Origin: a virus
Reading direction: 5' to 3' (one strand)
DNA: 42,640 bases
Virus record (IMG/VR): IMGVR_UViG_3300050132_000498
Location: 1-42,640 of that record
Numbering within the stretch: the stretch's first letter is position 1; each line of letters starts with the position of its first letter. Below the pieces are notes generated by a model. The model had not been told where the DNA came from. It saw only the letters and a list, made by a program, of their open reading frames with translations, and ran no database searches. This document shows positions 16,756-25,175 of this stretch, piece by piece. A program made the translations under genes and the position numbers.

Positions 16756-17331
16756 TTACCAGAGTTCGTCCATCAGCAAGGCTTCGACGCCCTGCGGCAA
16801 CTCGACGGCCGTAACGCGGGCGGCGTCGATGATGACGGCCTGCCGATTTTCATAGAGATGGCCGACGATCAGCTTGATCGCGGCCTTGACGTTGCCAGGC
16901 ACGGCGGCCGGCGCGGCGCCGACGTTGAATTGAATGACGACGGGCTCCGGCGAATACGGAAACACGATCGGCCAGATGGTCGCGAATTTCGGGATGATGC
17001 CGACGCTGTGGCCGCGGGTCTGCACCACGTACAGGCTGGGATCGAGCACCACGGGCGCCTGCGTAGTCCAGTCGATATAGGTGATGGACACCACGCCGTC
17101 TTTTTTGACCGGCGCGATCGGCAGATGAATGGTCGGCCGCCAGCCGTCGAGCACCCACTCCACGGTTTGCGTCACGAAGCGGCGCTGGGTCAGGCCCTGC
17201 GCCTGCAGCGTCGCCGCCGAGATCAGGGCTGTGATCAGATCGTCATCGTCCGCAAAATCGATGCGCAAGTGCCGCTTGGCTTCGTCAAGCGAGATCGGGT
17301 CGGCGGTCGCCGGCGTCACGGTGCGAAGCAT
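16756..17331 (-). CDS. Head-tail connector (HK97 gp6/phiE125 gp8-like)
   Basis: The 191-residue protein begins MLRTVTPATADPISLDEAKR, followed by HLRIDFADDDDLITALISAA and QRRFVTQTVEWVLDGW. This is the signature of the gp6-like connector family (phiE125 gp8): PvsLdEaKaHLRvdhddeDdlI followed by a helix bundle, ending VKAAIKLIVGHLYENRQAV. It forms the ring under the portal. The start ATG at 17331 follows a strong inverted repeat at 17352-17379. Confidence 0.87.
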   Translation of the reverse strand: MLRTVTPATADPISLDEAKRHLRIDFADDDDLITALISAATLQAQGLTQRRFVTQTVEWVLDGWRPTIHLPIAPVKKDGVVSITYIDWTTQAPVVLDPSLYVVQTRGHSVGIIPKFATIWPIVFPYSPEPVVIQFNVGAAPAAVPGNVKAAIKLIVGHLYENRQAVIIDAARVTAVELPQGVEALLMDELW

Positions 17332-17351
17332 CGATCAGGTCTCCAGGAAGA

Positions 17352-17379
17352 GTCCGCCGCCGCACGCGCGGCGACGGAC
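17352..17379 (-). terminator. Intergenic hairpin before the connector gene
   Basis: A 12-bp stem (with one G-T pair) closes a 4-nt loop in the 63-nt gap between two head genes. On the minus strand it is followed by TCTTCCT, not a clean U-tract, so it may act as an mRNA-processing or attenuator structure rather than a true terminator. Confidence 0.4.
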
Positions 17380-17394
17380 GTGTGTTTGACGCGA

Positions 17395-17841
17395 TCAGAC
17401 GGTCTGCGCCTGAGAAGCGGCCTTGCTGTCGGAGGCGACGCCGTAGCGGATGTCCATGCCGAGCACGATCGCGGAGATCAGCGCGGCCGCGGTCGCTGGC
17501 GTCAGAGTCAGCCGGAACCACTTAAAACCGTTGGCGAAGTCGAGATCCTCCTGCTTGAGGTTGATCACGGCCTGCTGGTTGTCGTTGGTCGAGGCCACCT
17601 GCTGGGTGATAGCTTTGCCGGTGACATCCTTGATCCCGGTGCCGGAATTGTCGGTGGCCTGCGAGATTTTCGCATCCAGCGTGCCGGTCGCGGTGATGGC
17701 GCCGTTCTGCACGATCGCCATGAAGTTGTGGAACAGGGTGGCATCGATCCAGCCGGTGCTTTTCGCTGTGGTCGCCGACTGGCTGTCGACGGCGCCGACG
17801 ATGGCGACGCGCTGGGATGGTTTGAGATTGACGTCGGGCAT
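17395..17841 (-). CDS. Virion-associated protein after the capsid gene (decoration-like)
   Basis: This 148-residue protein begins MPDVNLKPSQRVAIVGAVDS and contains GWIDATLFHNFMAIVQNGAI, GTLDAKISQATDNSGTGIKD and FANGFKWFRLTLTP. I know similar proteins as small conserved hypotheticals encoded beside major capsid genes in alphaproteobacterial phages, but not a proven function. A head-decoration role fits its size, beta content and position. Strong hairpins flank the gene on both sides. Confidence 0.65.
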   Translation of the reverse strand: MPDVNLKPSQRVAIVGAVDSQSATTAKSTGWIDATLFHNFMAIVQNGAITATGTLDAKISQATDNSGTGIKDVTGKAITQQVASTNDNQQAVINLKQEDLDFANGFKWFRLTLTPATAAALISAIVLGMDIRYGVASDSKAASQAQTV

Positions 17842-17894
17842 AGAGCCCTCCTTGATTTGAATGACGGGAAAGGGTGAGAACGGGCGGAGCGGCG

Positions 17895-17919
17895 GGTCCG
17901 CGCGACGTTTGCGCGGACC
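17895..17919. terminator. Perfect 9-bp hairpin downstream of the capsid gene
   Basis: GGTCCGCGC and GCGCGGACC pair around a 7-nt loop. On the plus strand, GTTGC and then a run of seven T (17925-17931) follow, as in an intrinsic terminator facing plus-ward. On the minus strand, the direction of the late operon, there is no U-run, so late transcripts would pass it as a stem-loop between the capsid and decoration genes. It may block antisense transcription or protect the capsid mRNA. Confidence 0.5.
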
Positions 17920-17958
17920 GTTGCTTTTTTTGTAGACGGCTAAGCCGCCGCGACGGGA

Positions 17959-19260
17959 TCAGCGCGACTGCAGCGCGACGAAATGCGACTTGGTGTTGGA
18001 GCCGTTCGCCGGCGACACCGCTGCCGAGAGATAGGGCTGGCCGCCGAGGCGGAAGGTCCAGCGGAACGCCGACATGTTGTAGTCGAAGAACAGATGGATC
18101 GACGCCGCGAAGTCGACACCGCCGCCGATCTTGGTGGCGAGCGCATAGCCCTTCATGTCGGCCATCACCAGGTCGCCCGTGGTGGTCAACGATTGCATGT
18201 GCTCGTTGAACAGCAGCGGACGGCCGAACAGCGAACCATCCGGCGTGCCGGCGATCGCCTGGTTGGACGGCAGCCATGCCGGCTGGTTGCCGAGCGTGAG
18301 CCCGATCAGCTGCGGCAGGATGTCGGGATTGCCGAGCCACACAGGCGTGCCGCCGGTGCGCAACAGCCGCGCGTACATCTTGGCGAGGTTGGCGACCGCC
18401 AGGGTAAGCGTGGCCTGGCCGGTTTCCTTGTTCACCGTCACCAGGCTCGGCGCCTTCATGAAGCCGAGCGGCTTGCCGTTGCCGTCGCCGTTGACGACGG
18501 CATCCGACGCCTTCCATTTGATCGCCCGTGCCGCCTGCAAGGTGAGGCGGTTATTCAGGCGCGGCGCATCGTCCATCAGCTCGGAGGTGGCGATCACAAA
18601 CGCGTAGAGCTCGTGCAGCTGCAGGATGGTGCCTGTCATGGCAATCTTGCTGGCGGTCATCTGGCCGGCCTCGGCCCGCCACAACGCCTGCACGCCGGAA
18701 GCGCCCCACGGCGTGGTCTCGTCCTTTGGGATGGAGATCGTGTTCGAGTTGGTCGGCTCGGGGTTGCACATGCCCAAGAGATCGTTGTTGTCGAACACGA
18801 TGTCCCAGATCTGCTCGCGGTACTCGGTCGGCACCAGGAAGCCTTCGCCGGCCGAGCCCTGGTTCTGCTGGAAGTTGGAAGGCGCCGCGCCGAGCCGCGG
18901 ATCGTTGGCCGAGTTGGTGATCTGGTTACGAACCGCGACCGCAAACTCCGCCAGATTGTGGAAACCGGCGGTGCGATCGGGATTGAGATCGTTGACCACG
19001 GTCGACAGCGCGGCATTCGAAGTCGAGCCGAACAGCGTGGCGCGCTTGGTCTTCTTTTCCTCGGCCGCGATCTCGGCATCGAGCGCGGTCACTTCCGCCT
19101 CGATCGCGTCGACCTGCGCTTCGAGCGTTGCCAGCTGCGCGGTTTCCTCGGCGGTGAGGTTCTCCTTGTCGAGCAACGCATTCAACGCGGTGACGGCGGT
19201 CTTGCCGGCGGCGGCCTTGCTGGCCCGCGACTGGCGAAGTTTCTTCAGATCCTTTGGCAT
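17959..19260 (-). CDS. Major capsid protein, HK97 fold
   Basis: The 433-residue protein has an N-terminal coiled-coil delta domain (about residues 1-75, QLATLEAQVDAIEAEVTALD), the scaffold that is removed by the protease. The HK97 capsid fold follows: FLVPTEYREQIWDIV, ISIPKDETTPWGASGVQALW, ATSELMDDAPRLNNRLTLQ, ASDAVVNGDGNGKPLGFM, KGYALATKIGGGVDFAASIH. The ATG at 19260 has an AGGAG ribosome binding site nine bases upstream; a TTG nine bases earlier would leave no space for it. The neighbouring S49 protease and portal confirm the role. Confidence 0.95.
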   Translation of the reverse strand: MPKDLKKLRQSRASKAAAGKTAVTALNALLDKENLTAEETAQLATLEAQVDAIEAEVTALDAEIAAEEKKTKRATLFGSTSNAALSTVVNDLNPDRTAGFHNLAEFAVAVRNQITNSANDPRLGAAPSNFQQNQGSAGEGFLVPTEYREQIWDIVFDNNDLLGMCNPEPTNSNTISIPKDETTPWGASGVQALWRAEAGQMTASKIAMTGTILQLHELYAFVIATSELMDDAPRLNNRLTLQAARAIKWKASDAVVNGDGNGKPLGFMKAPSLVTVNKETGQATLTLAVANLAKMYARLLRTGGTPVWLGNPDILPQLIGLTLGNQPAWLPSNQAIAGTPDGSLFGRPLLFNEHMQSLTTTGDLVMADMKGYALATKIGGGVDFAASIHLFFDYNMSAFRWTFRLGGQPYLSAAVSPANGSNTKSHFVALQSR

Positions 19261-19284
19261 AGGGGCCAACTCCTGTTTTGAAAT

Positions 19285-19321
19285 GCCCGGACGCGAAAGC
19301 CCACGCTCCCGCGGTCCGGGC
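19285..19321. other. Inverted repeat between protease and capsid genes
   Basis: GCCCGGAC and GTCCGGGC form an 8-bp perfect stem with a 21-nt loop in the 95-nt gap upstream of the capsid start. There is no clear T-run. It could be a stem-loop that sets capsid mRNA level relative to upstream genes. Confidence 0.35.
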
Positions 19322-19355
19322 GGACGCGGGTGGAGCGACTAAAACGCGGATTGAG

Positions 19356-20219
19356 TTATTCGAACGCCAGCGCCGAGCGCCGCCGGCCCTTGCTGCCGGC
19401 CTTTTGCGAGAGCCCGCCGATGACATCGTCGAGCGTCGCAATCCGATCGACCATGCCGCGCGACAGCGCCTCGCGGGCGCCGTAGACGCGGCCCTGGCCG
19501 AATTTTTCCCGGACGTTGGCCTGCGTGGTCTTGCGACCCGACGCGACCGCCTTGATGAAATCGGTGCCGGCTTCGTCGACGCGGCCCTGCAGGAACGCCG
19601 TCGCTTCCTCGGACAGCGGCGCGAACGGATGCGCCTCGTTTTTCTGCGGCGAGATTTCGGAGCGGATCATGGTGAGCTTGATGCCCATCGATTCCAGAGC
19701 CTGCGAAAGGTCGGCGTGCAGGATCATGGCGCCGATCGAGCCGACGTCGGCGGATGGCGCCATGACGATCTCGGAGCATTGCGAGGCGATCCAGTAGGCC
19801 GCCGATGCCGCCAGGGTGTCGATCATGGCGATGACAGGCTTTTGCGCCGCGGCGGCCTTGAAGGCCGCGGCGGTCTCCGGCGTGCCGGCGACGGTGCCGC
19901 CAGGCGAGTCGAAATGCGCGATGATCGTCGAAACGTCCGGATCGGCGGCGTGGGCCGCCATCTGGCTGCGCAGCCCGTCCATGCCAGTGAAGGATCCGTA
20001 GAGGCTGCGACCGCCGCGCGGATACAGCGCACCATGCACGGGCACCACGGCAATGCTGCCGGCGCGGGCGGATCCCGCGGCCGCTGCCGTTGCAGGCGGG
20101 AGGCCGTCGCGCGCCAGGAAGGCCGCGAGGCATTTCAGATCGATGGCGCCGAGTTCGTCGATCGCAGCGAGCTGCAGGACGATGTCGGACACTTCAGGGC
20201 GTTTTGGGTTCGCCGTCAT
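19356..20219 (-). CDS. S49-family capsid maturation protease (SppA/ClpP fold)
   Basis: This 287-residue protein has the S49 signature: IAVVPVHGALYPRGG, IIAHFDSPGGTVAGT (the ClpP-fold FDSPGG loop), the nucleophile motif TLAASAAYWIAS (S139) and ADVGSIGAMI. It would cut the capsid delta domain and itself during prohead maturation. Position between portal and major capsid genes is standard for HK97-type phages that use an S49 enzyme instead of an S14 or U35 protease. Its start lies 26 nt inside the portal gene end. Confidence 0.92.
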   Translation of the reverse strand: MTANPKRPEVSDIVLQLAAIDELGAIDLKCLAAFLARDGLPPATAAAAGSARAGSIAVVPVHGALYPRGGRSLYGSFTGMDGLRSQMAAHAADPDVSTIIAHFDSPGGTVAGTPETAAAFKAAAAQKPVIAMIDTLAASAAYWIASQCSEIVMAPSADVGSIGAMILHADLSQALESMGIKLTMIRSEISPQKNEAHPFAPLSEEATAFLQGRVDEAGTDFIKAVASGRKTTQANVREKFGQGRVYGAREALSRGMVDRIATLDDVIGGLSQKAGSKGRRRSALAFE

Positions 20220-21540
20220 TTGGCTCAGCTCCTGTGCCGGACGCGTCTTTTTCGGGATCGCCGAGAACGGCGTTGGAATCCTTGGTCAGCGGATTCTTGT
20301 ATTCGTCGCCGCCCTTATCGGTGCGCGGGCTCATATTCTCGAACCGCCGGATGTCGTTGGCGGAGAACCACTCGCCCTGGCGGCCGATCAGGTAGGCCGC
20401 GTAGCGCGAGCGCAGATCGCCGCGCAGCAGCTTGGCAAAATTGAATTCGACGAACAGCTCGCCGTCGTCATTATCGAGCAGTAGATCGCGCTCCGCGGCC
20501 TGCTCGATGCCGATCGCCAGCGGCGTCAGGCAGTAGATGACGAAGTCGAGCGATTGCTGCTCGATGTTGTTGTTGGTGGCGCGTTCAAGTCGCGCCGCGC
20601 GGTGCGGCGGAAACGACCACAGGCCGAAAATCTCGGTATCGCTGCCCTTCTCGGTTTCGAGCAGCTGGGCCTCGGCGTTGGTGATCTTGATCGGCGTATA
20701 GTCGACCCCGTGGGTCAGAAGCCGATCCTTGTGCCGGTTGCGCCCGGTGCCGGCCACGCGCCAGTTGTCGAGAAAGCTGTCGCGATCGTCCTTGTCCTTG
20801 AAATTGCCCGGGTGTTTGAGAACGCCACCTGCCTGGCCGCTGTTGGCAAACCAGATGTCGCCATATTCGTGCACGGCGATGGCGCGGCCGAACACTTCGC
20901 GGGCCGATTCCCAGATGCCCTCGCCTTTGAGGCCGTCCTCGGTCAGCGGATTGCCGCGGATATGCCAGACCTCATCGTCGCGAAACCATTCCGGCTGGCG
21001 CAGTTCGCCCTCGACGATGGTGGCCGGCGGATTGAACAGATAGTAGCGGTGGCCGTCCGCGCGCTTTTCGATCCTTGCGAGGCGCCGCGGATGATAGGGC
21101 TCGATCGAACCGACCGCGTAATATTCGTCGTCGGGATCGGCATCGGCCGGATCCGGCGGCCGGATGATACAGTAGGCATTTTTCCAGAACGACAGATGCC
21201 AGGAAATCTCGCCGAAGAATTCCGCCGGCGTCTGCATCGCATTGGGCCGCGCGCCGAGCAGCTCGCTCAACGGATGGTTTGGCTGCTCGACACGTTCGCC
21301 GTTCGGCCCGCGCTTGAACACCATCACCGGCAGCGACGCCATGGCGCTGGAAAGGCCGAAGCGGACGGCCTGCACGGCGCCGAGCTGCGAGACGCGCTTC
21401 TCGCTGACGGCAACACCGGCAACCGACGTGTTGCCCATGTCGGCCCACATCCGCGGGTCGCTCGGGTCACGCTTCGGATCGCCATCGTCGAGACCGGCCA
21501 TCACCCGAATGGCCGAGCCGACCCTGCTGAAAAGTCCCAT
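20194..21540 (-). CDS. Portal protein, HK97 family
   Basis: The 448-residue protein shows the HK97-type portal pattern: VSQLGAVQAVRFGLSSAMAS near the N-terminus, HPLSELLGARPNAMQTPAEF, YYLFNPPATIVEGELRQPEW, DEVWHIRGNPLTEDGLKGEG, and a late VIYCLTPLAIGIEQAAERDL segment. It forms the dodecameric ring through which DNA enters the head. The ATG at 21540 shares one base with the terminase stop (TGATG); the in-frame TTG at 21543 is less likely. Confidence 0.94.
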   Translation of the reverse strand: MGLFSRVGSAIRVMAGLDDGDPKRDPSDPRMWADMGNTSVAGVAVSEKRVSQLGAVQAVRFGLSSAMASLPVMVFKRGPNGERVEQPNHPLSELLGARPNAMQTPAEFFGEISWHLSFWKNAYCIIRPPDPADADPDDEYYAVGSIEPYHPRRLARIEKRADGHRYYLFNPPATIVEGELRQPEWFRDDEVWHIRGNPLTEDGLKGEGIWESAREVFGRAIAVHEYGDIWFANSGQAGGVLKHPGNFKDKDDRDSFLDNWRVAGTGRNRHKDRLLTHGVDYTPIKITNAEAQLLETEKGSDTEIFGLWSFPPHRAARLERATNNNIEQQSLDFVIYCLTPLAIGIEQAAERDLLLDNDDGELFVEFNFAKLLRGDLRSRYAAYLIGRQGEWFSANDIRRFENMSPRTDKGGDEYKNPLTKDSNAVLGDPEKDASGTGAEPNDGEPKTP

Positions 21541-23276
21541 CAAATCACCGTCAGGATGTCGGCCGTCGTGATCAGCATCTGGTCCTCACCCTTGGCAGCG
21601 ATGCCGAGCGCGTTGACCAGGGCGGCGATGCCGTCGATCCGCTCGGTGGATTTGTTCTTCGCCGGCTTGATGTTATCGGCGGCATCCGGCCCTTCGACCG
21701 CAACCACCTGGGCGTGCCGGCGCAGGATCGGATGGCCGCCGTGGTGGAAGCCGTTCGACATCACCAGGCGTTCAAGTTCCTTGGATGGTGCGCCCAGCGA
21801 AGCATAGCCCTGGCCCATCAGCACGACCGGCAGGCCTTCCTGCTCCAGCTTCACGGCCGTCTCGGTTGCGTTCCAGCGATCGATGGCGAGCCCGCCTTCG
21901 TGCGCCTCGCGCTTGTAGTTACCCATATGCGCGATGCGGTAGGTCTCGGCGTCGCGGTAGATCTGCTTTTGAATGAACGCGTAATCGATCACGTTGCCCG
22001 GCGTCGCGGTCAGCGCGCCGATCTCCGGCGACGCCCATTTTTCATAAGGCAGCTTGTCGCGCTTGCCGTGCGCCTTCAGCAGCATCTGCGGCTTGAAGAA
22101 CCGCGCCAGCACCGCTGGAATTTCGAGGCCGGGCTGAATCGGAAACCACCAGAGCAGCGCCGACAGATCGATGGTCGACGACAGATCGAGGCCGCCGAAA
22201 CAGAGCTTGCCCTTCAGCTTCTCATCGAGCTCGCGCCACGGCACCGGACCGATGCAGTGATCCCAGCCGAACTTGTTGCCGTCGTCGTCGACCGCGTCTA
22301 TCGGCAGCCAGCGGACCGCCTGTTCGGTCCAGAGATTGAGCTGGTAGCGTTTGAAATCGTTTTCCAGACGCGGCAGCTGCTGCGCGCGCCGGGCTTCGGT
22401 TTCGAGCGCGTCGAGTTTCTTCGAGACGCCGAGGTTCGGATTGGCCTTGGCCCAGGTCTCCGGTTTGGTCCAGTCGTCGTCGACGCTGGCGGCATAGACC
22501 ACGACCAGGGTTTCCGGATCGTCAATGGTGCCGTCGAGCATCTTCTGGCACTCATCCCAGATCTGCTCGCCATAGCCGCCTTTCTTACCGGCGGTCGAGA
22601 TCAGGAATTCCATCGGCTGGCGCCGCGCCGATTCGGAATCGTGGATGAAGCCGTAGAGATCGCCCGACACCCATTCGTGGATCTCGTCGCCGATCAGGCC
22701 TGAGGCCGAGAGACCGTGTTTGCCGCCGGGCTTGCCCGACAGCGGCTTGAACGATGCATTCAGTGCCGGGCAGTAGATCGATGGCTTCAGGCACATCAAC
22801 TCTCCGGACAGCGTCTGCGACTTGCCGACCATCGCGGCGGCTTTGTCGAAGACCAAGCGCGCCTGGTCCTTTTCCGACGCGATCGAGAAGACCTGGCCGC
22901 CCTGCTCGGCATCGCCGAGCAGCATCAGCAGGGCGATGCCGGCGGCGAGTTCGGTCTTGCCGTTCTTGCGCGCGATCCAGACGTAGCAGCGGCGGTAGCG
23001 GCGCAGGCCATCCGCCCGCTTCCACCCGAATAGCGGCCGGACGATATCGTCCTGCTGCCAGGCTTCCAGTATGAACGGACGGCCGGCCCATTCGCCTTCG
23101 GTGAAGCACAGGTGCTCCGGAAAGAACCGCACGGCGGACTCTGCCGCGCGCTCGTCGAACCAGTAGATGCCCTCGCGCCAAACAAGACCAACATCATCCC
23201 AGGTCGCCGCAGCGCCGACGCCGCGCGGCCTGGTGCGCGGATGTTCCCTGCGCGCCGCGCCAGCTTGCGCTGCCAT
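21540..23276 (-). CDS. terL: Terminase large subunit (Terminase_1/HK97-like)
   Basis: This 578-residue packaging motor has an N-terminal ATPase with a variant Walker A WIARKNGKTELAAG (about residues 100-113) and Walker B GLIGDEIHEW (about 190-200). A C-terminal RNase H-like nuclease domain begins at CFGGLDLSSTIDLSALLWW, with the first catalytic Asp in GGLDLSS. The TAxPGNVIDYAFIQ segment and a late NNG-type SNGFHHGGHPILRRHAQV region match the Terminase_1 family. It cuts and translocates DNA together with the P27-type small subunit directly upstream. Confidence 0.96.
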   Translation of the reverse strand: MAAQAGAARREHPRTRPRGVGAAATWDDVGLVWREGIYWFDERAAESAVRFFPEHLCFTEGEWAGRPFILEAWQQDDIVRPLFGWKRADGLRRYRRCYVWIARKNGKTELAAGIALLMLLGDAEQGGQVFSIASEKDQARLVFDKAAAMVGKSQTLSGELMCLKPSIYCPALNASFKPLSGKPGGKHGLSASGLIGDEIHEWVSGDLYGFIHDSESARRQPMEFLISTAGKKGGYGEQIWDECQKMLDGTIDDPETLVVVYAASVDDDWTKPETWAKANPNLGVSKKLDALETEARRAQQLPRLENDFKRYQLNLWTEQAVRWLPIDAVDDDGNKFGWDHCIGPVPWRELDEKLKGKLCFGGLDLSSTIDLSALLWWFPIQPGLEIPAVLARFFKPQMLLKAHGKRDKLPYEKWASPEIGALTATPGNVIDYAFIQKQIYRDAETYRIAHMGNYKREAHEGGLAIDRWNATETAVKLEQEGLPVVLMGQGYASLGAPSKELERLVMSNGFHHGGHPILRRHAQVVAVEGPDAADNIKPAKNKSTERIDGIAALVNALGIAAKGEDQMLITTADILTVI

Positions 23277-23280
23277 GGCG

Positions 23281-23841
23281 TCAGTTCAGCAGACCGATGG
23301 CCGATTTCGCTTTCGACTGGTCGGCATCGTCGTGAGGCGCGCCCGGTTGCTGCGCCGCCTGGTTGGGATTGAAAAGATCGCCCGACGTTCCGGCGGCAGC
23401 GCGCGCCGCGAAGATGCGCTGGCGTTCGGCGGGGTTGAGACCGAAGCGGTCTTCGGCGGCCATCAGGTTTTTCTCCAGGCGCTCGGCGATCGAGAAGGCG
23501 GGATGGATGCGCCATAGTTTGCCGTGCGCACTCTCGCTCTCATAGAATTCCTTATTGCGATCAACGATGGCCTGCATCTTGTGCCAGCGCGCGAAGTTGC
23601 GGCAGTAGCGCGCGAACGTCTCGGCGTCGATCTGGCTCAACAGCCGTTGTGCGATCAATCGCGGCGCCAACCGATTCCACACCGTGAGGCCGGCGTTCTT
23701 CAGCCACGCCGGCGGCGAGACCTTCGACTGCGGCGCGGTGCCCTCGGCCGGTGCCGCGTCGACGCCGATCGGCCGGTGCCCGGGATTGCCTTTGGCTTCC
23801 TTGACGGCAGCAGGCTGTGGCTTTGGTCCGCGACGTCCCAT
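23281..23841 (-). CDS. terS: Terminase small subunit, P27 family
   Basis: The 186-residue protein begins with the P27-family tag MGRRGPKPQPAAVKEAKGNP, followed by a helical DNA-binding core (PPAWLKNAGLTVWNRLAPRL, ETFARYCRNFARWHKM) and a region HPAFSIAERLEKNLMAAEDRFGL typical of P27/phage terminase small subunits. It selects phage DNA for packaging. It ends 4 nt before the large subunit start. The ATG at 23841 follows the 106-nt non-coding gap that may contain the cos site. Confidence 0.92.
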   Translation of the reverse strand: MGRRGPKPQPAAVKEAKGNPGHRPIGVDAAPAEGTAPQSKVSPPAWLKNAGLTVWNRLAPRLIAQRLLSQIDAETFARYCRNFARWHKMQAIVDRNKEFYESESAHGKLWRIHPAFSIAERLEKNLMAAEDRFGLNPAERQRIFAARAAAGTSGDLFNPNQAAQQPGAPHDDADQSKAKSAIGLLN

Positions 23842-23947
23842 TACTCGGTCTCACAAAAAAAGTTTCAGAAAACCTGCGAAAAAACGCGTGTTGTTAGACC
23901 ACCGGTCCGGCGGAAAAATTCGCGAAGGAATGACCCACCCCCCACCC
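23842..23947. other. Intergenic gap between HNH and terminase genes, candidate cos region
   Basis: This 106-nt stretch lies between the HNH gene and the small terminase, where HK97-like cos phages usually carry their packaging site. It contains an A-rich part (about 23857-23885), the partial palindrome ACCGGTCCGG near 23901, and a C-rich tract around 23936-23948. No gene is visible. The cos assignment rests on position only. Confidence 0.3.
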
Positions 23948-24352
23948 CTATGCCGTTGGGTCGAGATGTCGCGTCATTTGCATTGCGACCGTGCTGTTGA
24001 GCCATAGATCGGCGATGGATATCTCACCGCGCGCGAACTGCAGCTCCAGCTTCTGTTTCACCACGTCATGGTGCCAGCTACAGGCCGGCTGCCACATCGC
24101 GGCATTCCAGAACTTGACCATGTCGCCCTTGTGAGGTTCGACGTGATCGGTGACATCGGTGGCAGTCACCCGGCCAACAGCTTCGCAGCCCAGGCACAAC
24201 GGATGACTGCGCTTAAAGCCAGCAGATGCGGTGTCCCAGCGTGCACCATAGCCACGCTCGCGCGCGCTACCGCGCCGGGCATCGTATTCGACATTGGCTT
24301 CACGGATGGTCCGCTGACTTCGCGGTATAAAACTGGGCGGACAAACCGGCAT
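23948..24352 (-). CDS. HNH endonuclease
   Basis: This 134-residue protein carries an HNH/McrA-type fold: zinc-binding CLGCEAVGRV, then TDVTDHVEPHKGD (first His of the motif), FWNAAMWQPACSWHHDVVKQK (the Asn, Cys and His end). HNH nucleases next to terminases in HK97-like phages are needed for specific cos cleavage together with TerL. Start at 24352 is the first ATG after the hairpin region; earlier in-frame codons were not considered likely. A basic N-terminus (RGSARERGYGARWDTAS) is typical of the family. Confidence 0.9.
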   Translation of the reverse strand: MPVCPPSFIPRSQRTIREANVEYDARRGSARERGYGARWDTASAGFKRSHPLCLGCEAVGRVTATDVTDHVEPHKGDMVKFWNAAMWQPACSWHHDVVKQKLELQFARGEISIADLWLNSTVAMQMTRHLDPTA

Positions 24353-24370
24353 ACCCTATGCAAATGCGAA

Positions 24371-24395
24371 AGCCCGGGCATCGCTGCGCCGGGCT
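24371..24395. terminator. Terminator-like hairpin between the NusG-like and HNH genes
   Basis: AGCCCGG and CCGGGCT form a 7-bp perfect stem with an 11-nt loop. On the minus strand it is followed by TTCGCATTT, a weak U-rich tail. On the plus strand CATTTTT follows five bases later. It lies between the NusG-like gene and the first late gene, where an antitermination target would be expected. Confidence 0.45.
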
Positions 24396-24423
24396 ATAGA
24401 CATTTTTCCGGCAGCTCGCTTGA

Positions 24424-24481
24424 CTCGGTTTTCCCGAGAAGCGATGCGCCGAAAGCCGTTTTCGCTTTCGTTCGAAGTGTG
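24424..24481. other. Cluster of small hairpins after the NusG-like gene
   Basis: Two further inverted repeats occur here: CTCGG/CCGAG around TTTTC, and CGAAAGC/GCTTTCG around a 7-nt loop. Together with the 24371-24395 stem, they fill the 143-nt non-coding gap downstream of the NusG-like stop. They may form a regulatory leader for the late operon. Confidence 0.35.
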
Positions 24482-24495
24482 CCAAGGACCGTGGG

Positions 24496-25122
24496 TCACC
24501 TGACCGCTTCGATGTCACTTTCCTGCAATTCGCTCGGAGTGATGCGCCCGAATATTTCGACTCCTATTTTGATTCGGCTATTGGAGTCAATTCGCTCGAC
24601 GAGACCACAGAACTCGCGAAAAGGCCCGTTGACGACGCGCACCAGCTGACCGACCTCGAAAGCGCGCGCGCGTTTGGACCGCGGTGTGTTGGCAATCGCC
24701 TCGATGTTACACAGATCCGAGAACATCTTAGGCGTCAGGAATGGCACACAATCTCCCATCCAATAAATGCCAATGATGCCGTCAACGCTTCGCCAGCGCT
24801 CGCTCTCGATCTCAAAATCCGGAACGATAATAACGCCTGAAACCAAAGGGGACGTGACGTTGCGGCGCTCGATCCATTCATAGCCGCGGCGATAGCGCGT
24901 GACATCTTGCATCGACGTTAGCAGCGGCACCCAGCCACTGATGTTGCGCTGGCGGAATGTTTTCATCACCTTGAGTTCTCGATTGGGGTGAACGCGCAAA
25001 AGGTACCATCGCTTCGGGATTGGCACTTCAAGAGGCCCACCTAATTGCGACAGATCGATCATCCCCACGAATTCGCCTTTTTTGTAAAGACGCTGCTCGA
25101 CCATCATCATTATCTCCAACAT
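24496..25122 (-). CDS. NusG/RfaH-like transcription antitermination factor, phage-encoded
   Basis: The 208-residue protein contains an NGN domain (about residues 37-135, RWYLLRVHPNRELKVMKTFR, then GWVPLL and a VSGVIIVPDF strand). A linker and a KOW domain follow (about 150-205, FEVGQLVRVVNGPFREFCGL and VEIFGRITPSELQ). This is the NusG/RfaH/UpxY architecture. It would bind RNA polymerase and suppress pausing or termination. It is the last gene before the late operon, making it a candidate functional analogue of lambda Q. Base composition is visibly more AT-rich than the neighbours, suggesting separate acquisition. The ATG at 25122 has GAGG eight bases upstream; several nearby ATG codons could also serve. 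Confidence 0.82.
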   Translation of the reverse strand: MLEIMMMVEQRLYKKGEFVGMIDLSQLGGPLEVPIPKRWYLLRVHPNRELKVMKTFRQRNISGWVPLLTSMQDVTRYRRGYEWIERRNVTSPLVSGVIIVPDFEIESERWRSVDGIIGIYWMGDCVPFLTPKMFSDLCNIEAIANTPRSKRARAFEVGQLVRVVNGPFREFCGLVERIDSNSRIKIGVEIFGRITPSELQESDIEAVR

Positions 25123-25175
25123 ATCGATATCCTCTCGATTGCTGGCCTTTCCCGGGTTGCGAGGCCGGGCCGTTC

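Noticed and set aside
17959-19269. Capsid gene start at a TTG at 19269
   Set aside because: The AGGAG motif directly abuts that TTG but is correctly spaced from the ATG at 19260.
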